Below are positions 1-13,500 of a stretch of 64,000 bases of DNA, one piece after another; position 1 is the stretch's first letter, and the number at the start of each line of letters is the position of its first letter. The notes beneath the pieces are model-generated. The model did no database searches. It saw nothing but the letters and a program-made list of their open reading frames with translations, and was not told where the DNA came from. Source of the DNA: Sinonovacula constricta (taxonomy: Eukaryota; Mollusca; Bivalvia; Cardiida; Solecurtidae); assembly GCA_007844125.1 (NCBI GenBank), contig CM017567.1, positions 41,073,027 through 41,137,026 on the forward strand, read 5' to 3'. The position numbers were made by a program, and so were the translations under genes.

Positions 1-1571
1 GAATGAATAAATAAATAAATGAATAAATAAAAAAAAATAATAAAGATATATAATATGTACATCGAACCAAATTTGAATTTCATGTAAATAATACATTTCA
101 AACGATGACGTTTGTTTTACGATGAGTCTCATTTTATCCGATTAGTCTTGCAGTTCTTTAATATAATTTTCAGACTTCTCACTCGTACATGTGCTAAATC
201 TTTAAAAACGTACTTTGCCAGCACAGGCTTGGGTATGCTAGCAATATTATGAATGAGAGACGACACTACTGATTTTTTTTCAAGTTTTCAATGTAGTGTC
301 CGACAGTGTGCCTATATCGAATACATGTAACCACATCTTACACATGTTCTTGGAAATACCTGCATGAGTATTCATAAACTTCTACTTTAGCGTAAATAAA
401 GGCTGTTTATGACATTATTGCAATTGTTAGACAGTACAAAACGTGAAGTATATAACTTTAAATGTTCATTATTTCCAAATCTATAAATAAGCACGATGGG
501 GGAGTTTAGCTAAAAAATGAGAATGACGTCAGTACTGATTACCCGGATGATCATGTAATGTGATCTCAAAAAGAAAGTGGTTACGGGGTCTTCTTAGTTT
601 GAAAATAGCTCACAGTGTAGCGTGGACAGTATAAATTGCGAAAAATCGCACTTTTGTTCATTCTTTCCAAATCTTTAATAGGGACGATGGTGTTCTCTTC
701 TAAAAATAGATATCGACGTCAGAGCAGACTACCCTGATATAACGTAGTTTTCTAAGTTCAAACATAGCTATATAGCTATCCCTGCAGCGTATTTCAGATC
801 TAGGAAATACCAGACTTCAATGACGTGTAGTGATTTATGCTTCACTGTTCACACAGATCTATGGCATCTATGAACAACATTTGCAAGACATTTACAGGTA
901 ACAATGACTTATTTGTCTATTTGAGAAACAAATGTTTGGTCCAAAATGCCGGATATGCCCTAGATCTACCACCTTTAAGTTCATTTTATCATGAGTAATA
1001 TCTACTTGCAAATTGAGGTATTTTGAGTATTTATAAGCGTGTATAATTGCATATAATTATTGTTAAAACTAAGGCAAAATATTATCACTCACACGGACAA
1101 AGTCATCCATGTTACACTTCTGCAAAATGTGCCTATTTAAATGAAACCACGAGAGGCCTACATGCTTTCATGATTATTAAAAAAAGCGACTGTGTGTATT
1201 TTAAAAGTGAAATTTATTTACCTTTAAGTAATGCTCTTATTCACGTAAGATTTGTCTGCACTTACGAAGCGCTCATTTTACATAGCCGATTAAAATTGTT
1301 GTTTTCATCCGTGCGCGCTTTTCTCGTGCATCCCGTGCACGCATATCAATCGGAACTCCTCGTGTTATTTCGTCATCCAACGCATGCTTATGGGAGATTC
1401 GATTTGCGAGATAATACCTAATTTGCATATTACGCTCCGCCTTTTCCGAAAAAAAGATATGATAGAGTAGCTTCCCTTGTTATTTCTCGTACGGCTGATT
1501 TAGATCTACTAGGACTAGTGTTCAGGTTTCGTAGCTGATTGTGATCATTTTTAGTAAAAAACAACAACAAC
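1..1571. other. 5' flank of PHGDH, no gene seen
   Basis: AT-rich sequence upstream of the PHGDH start codon. It contains a dispersed repeat (about 467-978) but no ORF with recognisable protein character; the longest open frame (1047-1421) has no domain-like composition and no splice context. No TATA box is evident in the last 150 bases before the ATG. The PHGDH promoter and 5' UTR should lie in the right-hand part, but I cannot place the transcription start. Confidence 0.5.
467..978 (+). repeat. Dispersed repeat related to the TTAA element at 50090-51099
   Basis: Two adjacent similar segments (about 475-650 and 660-978) share phrases with 50780-51103: a 'atcgacgtcagagc...attaccc' stretch, 'aaaatagctna', 'gcagcgt', 'ttcacacagat', and a right end reading 'ccaaaatgccggat' then 'ctaccaccttt' next to TTAA (975-978). 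I see only the right end here; the left terminus is absent or degraded. Likely a decayed copy of the same non-autonomous transposon family. Confidence 0.5.
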
Positions 1572-4500
1572 ATGTCTTTTGTATTGAAAAATGTTTTTGT
1601 CAGCGACGAGGTGGATCCAAAATGCATAGAAGTTCTTAAACAAAATGGAATTGATGTTGTAAAGGACACAAAGTTGCATTTGAATAAAGAACAGTTTTTA
1701 GCAGAAATACCGGTAAGTACATTTGCACTGTACTCGGGACTTGTTGGCCCAGTGTGTCAATTATTCATGTCGCGTCAGTAAAATCAATTTACACACGTTG
1801 TACTGTCATCTTTGTGGCATGTCATTATTAATTTGACTTTATATTTGTTCAAACATTTCTTTCAAAATAAAGTATAATTAAAAAAGATATTATTTGCTGT
1901 TTTTGTCCTACATAATTACCTGTATGTTAATGCTACATGTAATTGTGTTTTATTGCAGACAAGTAAACCCTTTTCTGAAATAGATTACATACATAAAAAA
2001 TAATATGAAAAATCGGTTGTGCTACAAATATTTTTATACCTCATGTGACTGCCCCATGCTAAATTTACCTCAACACATCGTTTGACAATCTGCAATACCG
2101 GCCGCAGTAGCTCATGTGGTAGAGCATCGGCTTGTGGATTGGGAACACTGACCGGGTCAAACCAAAGACTTTAAAGTTGGTAGTAGTGGCTTCCCTCTTA
2201 ACGCTCGGGGCTAAGGGGACAACATTACACCTGACTCGTCGGTGTCAGTATAATGGACCGGCCGGGTTCAGTCACCTCATAAGTGCCCCTGTGTTATAAT
2301 GATAGAAATGTCGCTGCACAGTATCGGGGCATAAATGCTGGCTAATCCCATCCCATCCCAATCTGTAATGTCCTATTCAGCATTATTGTTTCGAGCTAAA
2401 AATATAACAGTGATGCATTCTTGTCTCCTGCAATGGATGCTTATTAGAATATGTGAATGGCAATATTCCAGAACTTATACATGTTTAAGACATGATGTTT
2501 GCTTTTTTTAAAATAATCTTTCAGTGTTTGTTCCAGTATAATAAAAATAAATATATTATCCCATGTAGGGTGATTGAACAATGGTGGACATTACCTTTAT
2601 CTGGTTGACATTATGTACTGTCACACTCAGCCTCCAAGGAATATGATAGTTATATAAAACATGATCATGATAAGCACATTAGCTGCAATCAAAAAAATGA
2701 TACACATTATATTTGCTATAAATAAGGCGCAATGAGAAACGTCTTCTGCACATTTATAAAATCTCAGTTCAAATGATCTCGTACCAAATTGTACATGTTG
2801 TCATGCACATACGACAGCTGTAATCAATAACTTATTTCATTTTTAGATAACATTATTTTTGCAAACTCTGCACTTGGCATAGAGTGATGCAGTCATACAA
2901 GATGAAGATGCTGTTTATTTTGAATATTGATTTTGCCAATTTGTTACAAGTACACAAGTAATAATGATATTGATTGTTCATTGCTAGAAAATATTTTGCC
3001 TATGGCAGCAACAAACCCACAGCCACTGGCCCCTGAGTCAGGTTTTACTGAGGCAGAGTTACCTGTCTTAGTGAAATAGTTAAAAGAGCAGTGACTATGA
3101 TTGAGTGTTCCAAGCTGGGTATATATTATCATCAATGAAATGATATAAAGGTGCATATAAATGATGTGTATTATTTCTTTTATATTTTCAATCAATGGCC
3201 AAAAGAAATATGTTTTAAGATAATACACTTTCTCAATACATATATAAATATCTAAAATTAACAACTTCAAACTTTTGTACCAGATGTGGTAGCGCAATCA
3301 GTAGAGCATTGGCTCCAGGTACGGGAGGCCCCGGGCTCGATCCCGGGCTGCAACATACCAAAGTCGGTTAAAAATGGTAATGGTATAGCTCCCTTGCTAA
3401 TGCTCAAGCAGATATGAGGGTAGTTCCACGACTGGTTGGCCCTGTGTCAGGGTAATGTGACTTGGTGTGGTATCATACTAGGTGTTCACGGCATGCTATA
3501 CACAGTGAAGGCAGCCCTATATCTGCTTTAAGTGGACACCACTTCCTGATAACCAAAATACTGTTGCTGGGACGATAAACCCAATAAACAAATAGTTAAA
3601 CCTCTGACTGATTAGCCTCTCACCGCATGTGATAAAGTTGCTGGTCGGGGTGAGCGACTAAATTAAGGAAGGCCTTCCAGCTGACCTGCAGTACGCCGGT
3701 GGTTCTACCCAGACATTTGTATGGGGGCCTTCCTCCATCAGTGAAGCTGAATGTTGCCGTATGTGTGTCGCTGCAATGTATTTACAAAACAATTAAAAAA
3801 GAACTCAAAACTCAAGTATTACTTGTCTATCACAGTTCAGTGTGTCTTTTTACTAAGGTATGTTTGTAGTAGGAAAGTATACATCACATTTTTATGTACA
3901 TTTTGTAAATCCAAAACAAAATTCCTTTAAATAATTATAGCAAATACCATTTATTTGCTGTTTATTTCTGTTATCAAATCTTTCGTTGCAATGTTTACCC
4001 ATTTTTGAAGACATACTTAGAAGAAACTTGCAAGCATAGCCCCAGATAATCATGACCCATACATCAATACTTAAAAATCTCAACCTAATTTAACTAAATA
4101 TCATAGAAGTTTCATGTGTAAACAATATGCCCTTTTCATAAGGTTTGCCATGCATGTGAAGGTTTCATTGCATGGTTTGCTGATGGAAAAGTTTTCCACT
4201 CTGGCTATAGTCTAAATCGAGTCCAACAGATAACCACAACTGGTCACTCTATGTGGGTTAACTTTGAACTTTGAACGACCATATATTATAATGATACTTT
4301 CAAAACAGTGCTCATTTTTCCATGTGAATATGTGAGTTCAATGTACAAGACCATATAATGTACTAAGTGATACAGTTATTCTGTCACTACTAACTCTTAC
4401 ACTGCCAAGAACCAATTGATCAGACTAAGACAATGAGTTTCAGATCAACCAGCTTTCTCTCGAAGCAGTCTGATCAGGTTCTAGACTATTTTCTCATTAC

Positions 4501-7500
4501 TATTTAGAAAAACATCTTGAATAACGTGATATTTGTTACCTAAGAATTAGTTATAATTCGATGGATTCAGCAGGTAAGGGTACTCTAGACATGGCCCAAC
4601 AGTTTCACTTTACAGCCGTACAACTACCCACAGTATACCTGTTCATATTCTAAAGCTAATGAATGACAGAATGACATTGTGAACTTTGGGAGATATTTAT
4701 AGACGTGGAAATTGTGTCTATTAATAGAATACTATAATTCTGGTTTATTTATATCAGTGAAGTGGAGTGGTTTACTGGAGATTTTATTACACCTAAAATT
4801 TAATGAATCAAGATATTTTTTGTATTTACGCTATGTACATGTGTACGTGAACTGAAGTGTACTGTAGTTTTTAACTGATGTTAGCTCACCTGAGCACAAT
4901 GTCTTCACTGTGAACCTTTCTGATACCCCATTGTCCATCAGTCGTCATGCGGCATCAACATTTTGATTGTGAACACACACAGTTTTTATCCAATCAAAAA
5001 ATCGATCACTTGATCACATCTTAGAAAAAGCCTGTGAACACACTATAGGCCAAATTTTTAGCCCAATCCTCACTAATCATGGTCAGAATGTTTGACTGAA
5101 TGAAATCTTGGAAGAGATCTTCATTAAATCAAGTTGGGTCAAAAACTAGGCTACTAGGCCAAATTTTAGGAAAACCTTGTGAACATACTTAAAGGCCACA
5201 CTTGTGGCTTAATCTTCATTAACTTGACCAAGAATGTTTGCCTGTATGAAATCTATGTTTTGAACTGGGTCACATAGATTCAGTAGGTAAGTAGGTAAAA
5301 TTCAAGACAATGTAATCAGCCCGGTGGCTGCACTAATGGTCCAGTCTTCACCAAAGATTTGTAAAGTTAATAACTCTTAATTACTTGATGACAGATAGTT
5401 CCTAGTGTCCTCAGGTGAGCGATTAAGGACTATCATGGCTCTATTGTTGAATGTATTGTTGAGTGAAGTATGTAATGTACAGTTATCTGAAAGAATTGGG
5501 CATTCACAATTTGCTAGTAAGCAAACATTGATAATTTCAATTAAATAATACATTGACCCAGATATGCCAGCTCCCTGTCTGATAAGGATCTGACCTATTT
5601 ACTGCTACAATTCTGGCCATAAGCCTTATTGGGTAAAGTTGTTAGCGAATAGCAGAGAATGAAGTTTGCAGTAAATGCATTATGCGATGGGTTGTGTAAA
5701 CAGCCCTCATTTCTGCCCTCCTTTATAAGGTATACAGTTGTATATATAAAATGGATTCATAAATGTACCGGTACATAAAAATGAAGAATGATGTGGCATG
5801 ATAATTACATGGAGTGCCGTTAAGGTGACTCAGATATACCTCTAGCACATATATAGCCCTCACCATTTACTTTCAGGGTCATGCTATTTGAATGTTAGCA
5901 AAAAATTTCCGTGAGCCACCTTGTCACATATAACTGCAAGCGAAAGTCATTGTTTAAACCTGTAACCACTGAAAGATGCATGCTGGGATGATATATGACC
6001 GTGCCTAGCTGGTATTTAATGGGCAGGGAAGCTCTCACAGCTGATATAGTAGCAAACATAAAGCAACATATGTAGCTATTATTGTTACAGGGATATATGT
6101 AGGGTAAAAACGTTCTGGTGTATTAATCAGTTGAGATGTAGTTTTCTGATTGTCAGATTAACTATATATGGTTGAGTGATTTTAGGTCCTTAATAATGCC
6201 CCAGATAAGCCGTGTACAGCTTCCGCTTACTCTCATCTAAATTCATGGTGTTCATTGTAATAATTTATATCGGACAGTTCTTATTTGTACCTCTGGACCT
6301 GGTAGCACAATGGGTTTAGTGTCAGAACCAGCTAAGGAAGGCCCCCGGTTAGATCCCAGGACTTAACATACCATAAAAAAAGTGGTTAAACATTGTAGTG
6401 GTATAGCTTCCTTGTGAATACTTAAGCTTATATGAGGGTTGCTGACAAATACAAAAACAAACAATCATAAAGTTATGATTCTATGAGAAATTTGTTGGGA
6501 GTGAAAATTTGACATTGGGCAACATCTGAAATAAGACAAGTTGGGCCAGATGTCATTTTGGGGGCGCCCATGGCGTAGTGATAGAATCGCCGATTTGTAA
6601 CTACTCTGATTGTTTAGCCTCTCACCACATGGGTTCGAGTCCCGTTCAGGGTAAAGGACTTAATGTGGGAAGGTCTTCCAGCTGACTTGCAGTGAGCCGA
6701 TGGTTCTACCCAGACATTTGTCTGGGGTCTTCCTCCACCAAAAAGCTGGACATTGCTATAATGATCGCAACTGGTTGCTGCAATGTATTTCAAAAACCAA
6801 AAAATAAACCAGCTGTCATTCAGCGTTTTATTACAGTTATGTACTTGTTAAATATTCAAATGAGTATTACAGAATTCCCGTGCTATTTCAGAAATATGAT
6901 GGGCTCATCGTACGTTCGGCCACCAAGGTGACTGCAGATGTCATCAATGCAGCCACTAACTTGAAGATCATTGGTCGAGCCGGTACTGGCGTGGACAACA
7001 TTGACTGTGATGCGGCAACCCGGCGTGGAATAATTGTCATGAAGTAAGCTTTCATAAACAACAATTTTTGGAATAAAAATTCCACAACAAAAGAAGAATT
7101 TGTCATACAATAATAATTACATATATGCATTTTACAGTTTTGAAGAATTCATGTTAAACATGACATGTATTTCTTCCAATTTAGCAAAGTACAATGTCAT
7201 GGCCGGTCCTTGGTTTGAGTCCTTGTCAGGGGCAATAAACCTAATTAGAGAGAGGTCTCCCCAGCTGACCTGCCCAACTTAGGGGTTTCAATCCAGACAT
7301 TTAATCTGTGTTCTTTCTCCACCACAAACAGCTGGACAGACACTTATGTCCCTGGGATGTATTATCATGAGTAAATATTGCAGATTCTGATCAGAAAACC
7401 TCCCAGCAGGAAGCTGGTCGATCTGGATCTCTGATCACTGTTTGATCACTGTGTAAAAAAAAGCCCTGTAAAAATGTGCTTAGCAAGCTATGGGTTAATG

Positions 7501-10500
7501 CATTGATCTGATTAACATGTCAGCATAACAGTAAATGTTTCGTTTGCTGGGGTTAGTTTAATGTTGTTTAATTAATGCACTACTATTTAAACATTGTCAT
7601 GTGAATGTCCTTCCTCTACTTTTTTTAGTTTATGTCTCCTGATTTTTTTGTACTTGTATGATGCAACAAAATTGACGTGTTGCCCTTTTCATTCAAATAC
7701 CAGACTGTTTAAAGTGGAGCTCGTATCATAATTTCTATTCATATCCATTCTTCAAACATATGCTTAGTCTGCCTTTAAAATAATTGATGCCCTCAAGGCC
7801 TATAATAATACATCAAAATCTGGCTGTCTTAACTGAGACATAGCAGTTCATGTATAGTTGAATCCATCATCAGGTTGAAAAATTGACGATTAACCATTGA
7901 CATCAGCAACATCAGCAGCAGCAGCAGCAACAACACCATCAGCAGCATCATCAGTATCATCAGCAGCAGCAACATAATCATCAGCATTATCATTATCAGC
8001 ATCATCAAGATTATCAGCAGCATAATCAGGATTGTCATCATCAGCAGCAGCAGCATCATCAGTATCAACAGCAGCAGCATCATTATCAGCATCATCAACA
8101 TCAGCATTATCAGAATCAGCATCAGCTTGATTAGCATCAGCATGATTAGCATCATCATCATTACCCCCACCACCATCAGCAGTATTAGAAGCATCATCAG
8201 TAGCATCAGCAGCATCATCATCAGCAGCATTATCAGCAGCAGCAGCACCATTATCTGCATCATCATCATTAGCAGCAGCAGCATTCTTAGCATAAGCATC
8301 ATCATCATCATGCTCTTTCCATGTTCCTGGGTTGCAAGATGTATTTCCAACATTTATACACAACCAGTTTTGAGAGCTAGTGTTAGTCTCAGACCTAGCT
8401 GTTTGAGATCCTATTTTATGATCTGACATCCAGGGTTTCATTACCCAGTTTGTGTCTGCCATTTTATGCACATGCTCCTACCACAACAGTATCTTGTACA
8501 TCTAGTAACAGATGTTTGAGGGAACCATTAACCATTTTAATTCTTGTTTTAGTGAATGTTCGTCTGGATTGGGATATCTGAGATACTTATAGCTATAGTT
8601 CTAAAACCCAATTCTACTTCCTAAACAAATAAAAACTCCTTTACTTTTAATACCATTTATTTTAGTTTTAACCTGATTATACTCTTTTTTCGCGTTAAAG
8701 TTCTTTGTATTTGGCACCGTATGACCTTCCAAGTGTCGGTGTGCTGTAAAACCCAAAATACAAATACTATGATACTTCTTCATAACTTTTTTTAATAACA
8801 ACTACTATTAATTGTAACTTAACAGTCAAATCTCATTACAAAAAATATCCACAGGACCAATCAAAACAAAATCTCTGAATCCGTTAAAGCATAACGTAGC
8901 TATGAGGCACTGCTATATACACATATCAGCAATCATTGTGTTGTAAATAAGTGTTTCTGTAGACTTTATGTAATAACTTTGTCGTAAATTTTGTAATTTA
9001 GGTTGGAAAAAAAAACAAAGCTGGGGAAGATGATTAATGAAGGTTTATTATTAAATACATGTTTATACAATAATAGCGTCAAGACATTGTGTGACGATAT
9101 ACAGTATACACATTGGCTAGTTGATCATTTTATACCACATGTAAATGATGCAGACATAAACTGTGTGATGGTTGTCTTGCTGTGACTGAATCTGGTAACG
9201 CAATTAGTAGAGCGTCGGCTCCAGGTACGGGAGGCCCTGGGTTTGATCACGAGCCGCAACATACCAAAGTCGTTAAAAATGGAAGTGGTATAGCTCCCTT
9301 GCTAACACTCAGGCAGATATAAGGGTAGTTCCACGACTGGTTGGCCCGCTGTCAGGATAATGTGACTGGGTGTGGTATCATGCCAAGTGTTCACGGCATG
9401 CTATACACAGTGAAAGCAGTACTATATCTGCTTCAAGTGGACACTGTTTCCAGATAACTGAAATACTGTTGGTTGGACAATAAACCCAATAAACAAAAAA
9501 ACGATAATTTACATTGTGCATCCTTTGTTTGTTGATAGTTACCCTAATCTTATGAATACAGCAAGACCTTGCCATAATTGGCTTATCACACCCTTTGCCA
9601 TTGGTGTCTCTCATCAAGCCTATTAACAACTCACTGTTACCTTCATTGATTATTTACACATTCATGAGCGCGTGGTCCCATTGAGGCTAATTGACTAATA
9701 AATCATAATTTAGCTGAAATATTTGTGTCAGGAGCAGACAGTAAGATCAAGTAATGAAAAAATAGTGACATATGATCATTGGCATATCAACAGAGAATAA
9801 AAATAAATATATAGAAGTAAAAGTTGGGACATTGAGTTCTCATCGACATGTAACAATGAATTTCACTTACCCGAGTACATAACGAAGTTTCCCTGTAATT
9901 GCTTTCATTGACTTCAAAGGGCAGTTTGTGTCTTTCTGTGTCTTACACTATCTAGAATTTATGAAAGCACTGCAAACTTCATTCTTTTTATTTGTAATTA
10001 TATTTTCAGTACCCCTGGAGGGAACACACTCAGTGCCGCAGAACACACCTGTGCTTTGATCTGCAGTCTATCCAGGTGAGGTCTGAGTGACAACTCTGTC
10101 TGAGAAGTTCAAATCCTTAAAAAACTATCAACCCTTTACTATCTGTGATCAGAGGCCTATACACACATAGATAGGAACTGTAAATAACTGATAAGCACAA
10201 CTTGCTGGTGCCTTGTGGTAACCAAGGAGTTAGCCTGAAAGAAAGAATATTTTTGCTATCAGAATACAATATTTTGTCTCAACCATACCTATGCTAGCAG
10301 ATTTAATCCAAATGTTTACTGTAAAAAAATAAGCTAAGAATTTAAACAGCATTTTCTGTTGGCCATTTTGTTGAATAGTAAAATATTTTCCCATTGACGA
10401 TCTCTGACTTAAGTTCATTGGACTAATTAATGATAACTGGCCCAGTAATGTGGGCCAAACTATATGACAATGCATGTGCTGCCATATCGGCTTGTAATAA

Positions 10501-13500
10501 CTGTTTTATTGTTACTATTTACAATATTTGTTTTTGTGAACTATTTTCTTGATGGACAAAAGTTTTCTCTTATTTTGTAGAGACACATTATACAATTCAG
10601 CCATGTGTATTTTTTAGAGACATACCAAATGCAGTTGCAACAATGAAGGCGGGGAAGTGGGATCGCAAGGCTTTCATGGGCTCAGAACTGTATGGGAAAA
10701 CACTGGCCATCATCGGTCTAGGACGGATAGGCAAAGAAGTAGCCCTCAGAATGCAATCATTTGGCATGAGGGTATGTGACTCCACTGCTGCCATTGGTAG
10801 ATGTGGTTATACTTAAATATACTGTTCAACATGTATGATGAGTTTTGTTTTTTAAGTTATATTTAAAAAGTTCTTTTTGTCACTTGTAGAGACAACTGGT
10901 TGAAAGAAACTGTTATATATAATTTTTGTGTTAGATGGCCTGTCACTTCCAAACTGAACCACACCAAAAGGACACATTTTCTGTATCCCTGGAGACCATA
11001 CTTAGTGTCAATACCAAGTTTTCGCATGCCCATGATGTATGTACTGAGGTTGCAAATGCGACTTTTCTCTTATAGACTTATAATTGGGGGAAAATGCAGG
11101 CGTTACAAAAGCGACTTTTCACATCCGACAAAAATTCCTACCCCTAAAATAGTGTATGTTGGGTTGCTTGGTGGAAATAAATGCAAAAACTGGGCTTGTG
11201 GCACCAGTACAAGCTTCAAACAGGCATTTTTCAAATTACAAAAGCCCTATTCTATATATAGCCACTTTTAATGTGAGTTGATATAGCTCCCTTTTATACA
11301 CATAGTTTGCTAGGATGTATCTGCCATGACTGAGTGGTCCTGTGTCAGATAGTTAGATCAGTGTGATATGGTGTTAACAACCTACTGCCACAATAAATGC
11401 ATTTATTATTTTTGCTTTGATTGATAGAAGTGTTATATATAATTTAAAAGGGGGGTGCCCGTGGCGTAATGGTAGAGTCGTCAATTTGTAACTCCTCTGA
11501 CTGCTTAGCCTCTTACCGCATGGGTTCAAGTCCTGAAGAATTTAATGTGGGAAGGTTTTCCAGCTGACTTGCAGTGTGCCGGTGATTCTACCCAGACATT
11601 TGTCTGTTGGTCTTCCTTCACCAAAAAAGCTTGACGTTGCTATAATGAATTGGTCACTGTTTTTCAAAAAACAAAACAAACATAAATTTAAAAAGATGTT
11701 GTAAGCCAAACATTGTTCAGTTTTGATATTCTTCAGACTATAGGCTATGACCCTATCATCCCAGGCAGTGTGAGTGCTGAATTCAACGTGCAGTGGATGG
11801 AACTAGATGAGTTATGGCCCTTAGCTGATTATATCACTGTGCACACACCCCTCATCCCACAAACCACAAGTAAGTGTCTGGCCTTTCCTCTTGTTACTCA
11901 TTCAGATCCAGCTGACTTGTGTCTGCCCCAGTGGTTCTACCCAGAGATGTGTCTTCTAGTTTTCTTCTATTTATAATAGCTGAATGTTCGATGGAGAAAG
12001 ACCTCAGATTAAATGTCAGGGTAGAAGAACTGCAGGTCAGCTGGTAGACCTATTTATTGTAACACAGAAAACAAGAACAAATATTAAAGATAAAACATCT
12101 GTTGCCAAGAGTTGCATAGGGGCCAAGAATTTTAATTTTTTTTAAGAAGAAACTTACCTGCCATCACAGGTTGCTGATTTTTTTAAAATAACCCATCAAC
12201 CAAATGGGTCTTAGATGTGTTCATTGTCTCGGAATACAATCTATGAAGTATCATAATTTATTTTTAAAATTTCCTGTTTCAGACCTGATCAATGATGATG
12301 TGTTCAAGAAATGTAAGCCCACAATGTGTGTGGTGAACTGTGCAAGAGGGGGAATAATAGACGAAGACGCCCTGCTGCGTGCCCTCAACAACAACACATG
12401 TGGGGGTGCTGGTCTCGATGTTTTTGTTAACGTATGTTGCTCTATGTCACCTATTGTGATTGAATTCTGTATTTAATAACCCTGCCATAATCCTTAATTT
12501 ACCTACATTCTGTTTATCAAATCCAATAATTGCAGCTTACATAGAATTATGGAATTACATGAGAGTTCCTGATTTAGGATGGATAATTCATACAGGCTTT
12601 GATGATATTGATGAAATTGTTCAACGAAATGTAACATCCATTCTGGTTGGTTCATACAAAGTCTGTCATCCAATAGAAATCTCCGATATTAACTAGGCTA
12701 TGTGTCAAAATGGTGACAGATTTGTTTCATGCTGACTAAACATCAGCATCATCCAAGTCGATTGATTTACTGTATAGTTGCAAATATTGATGTGAACTGT
12801 AAAACTAAAGAAATTACCACTTGGTTTTAATACAGTAAAGTTGGAAAAGAACAAAGCGAACAAAGGGCGATAGAAATGTCTGAATGAACGTGGTTTGAAA
12901 GTAGAACGATAAGGTGAATGGCTAAAAAAAACGACTGATGCTTGTGTTGTAATTTGTGATGTTTGTACTAAAACAATTACCTAGCTCTGGTGGTGGTGAT
13001 AAGAAGTGAAGAAGAATTAAACTTGCTTAACAATATATTTTAGACATCCAGCTACCGATTTAAGTCATTGTTGGCTTATCTTTACCCTTATGTGTTCCTA
13101 TGGGGAAAAAATCAGATATTCCTAATTTCAAAGCTTAAGTGCCTGAAAATGCCTTTTAGTTGATTAGTAAAGGCTATTTTTGAAATCTACCGGGAGCCAC
13201 AGGCTTTTTGGATCCCACGCCCCATCTTCTTTTTCAGTATTTTCGAAATTTTAACTTTTCACCCATCCATGTGTCTGTATGCTTGCTTAGACATGGCTTT
13301 GAGCTATTTTAGAGCTGAAAACACACACCATTTACAAAATGGAAAACATTTCAATTTTATGTTGAAAAATGTTCTTTGAAGCAGATGTGAAATTATACTG
13401 TTTTTAGGCTATTTAAAATATACTTATTTCAAATCTATATAGATTAATTGGTTCTCCTGCAAATAGCATGGATTTAATTGGGAGAAAAAATTAACTTTTG

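Noticed and set aside
1047..1421. 124-codon ORF upstream of PHGDH
   Set aside because: No domain-like pattern, no recognisable homologue and no splice or poly(A) context.
7829..8471. Long ORFs on both strands rich in Met/Leu, Asp/Ala or Ile/Ser
   Set aside because: They are translations of the imperfect CAT/CAG triplet repeat inside a PHGDH intron.
10900..11271. 123-codon ORF in PHGDH intron 4
   Set aside because: Lies between two confirmed exons on the same strand and has no recognisable family; compatible with chance.
12460..12696. ORF directly after PHGDH exon 6
   Set aside because: Exon 6 ends at the donor 12432 and joins exon 7 in phase. The downstream ORF is in intron 6, has no good acceptor-linked relation to PHGDH and no known domain.
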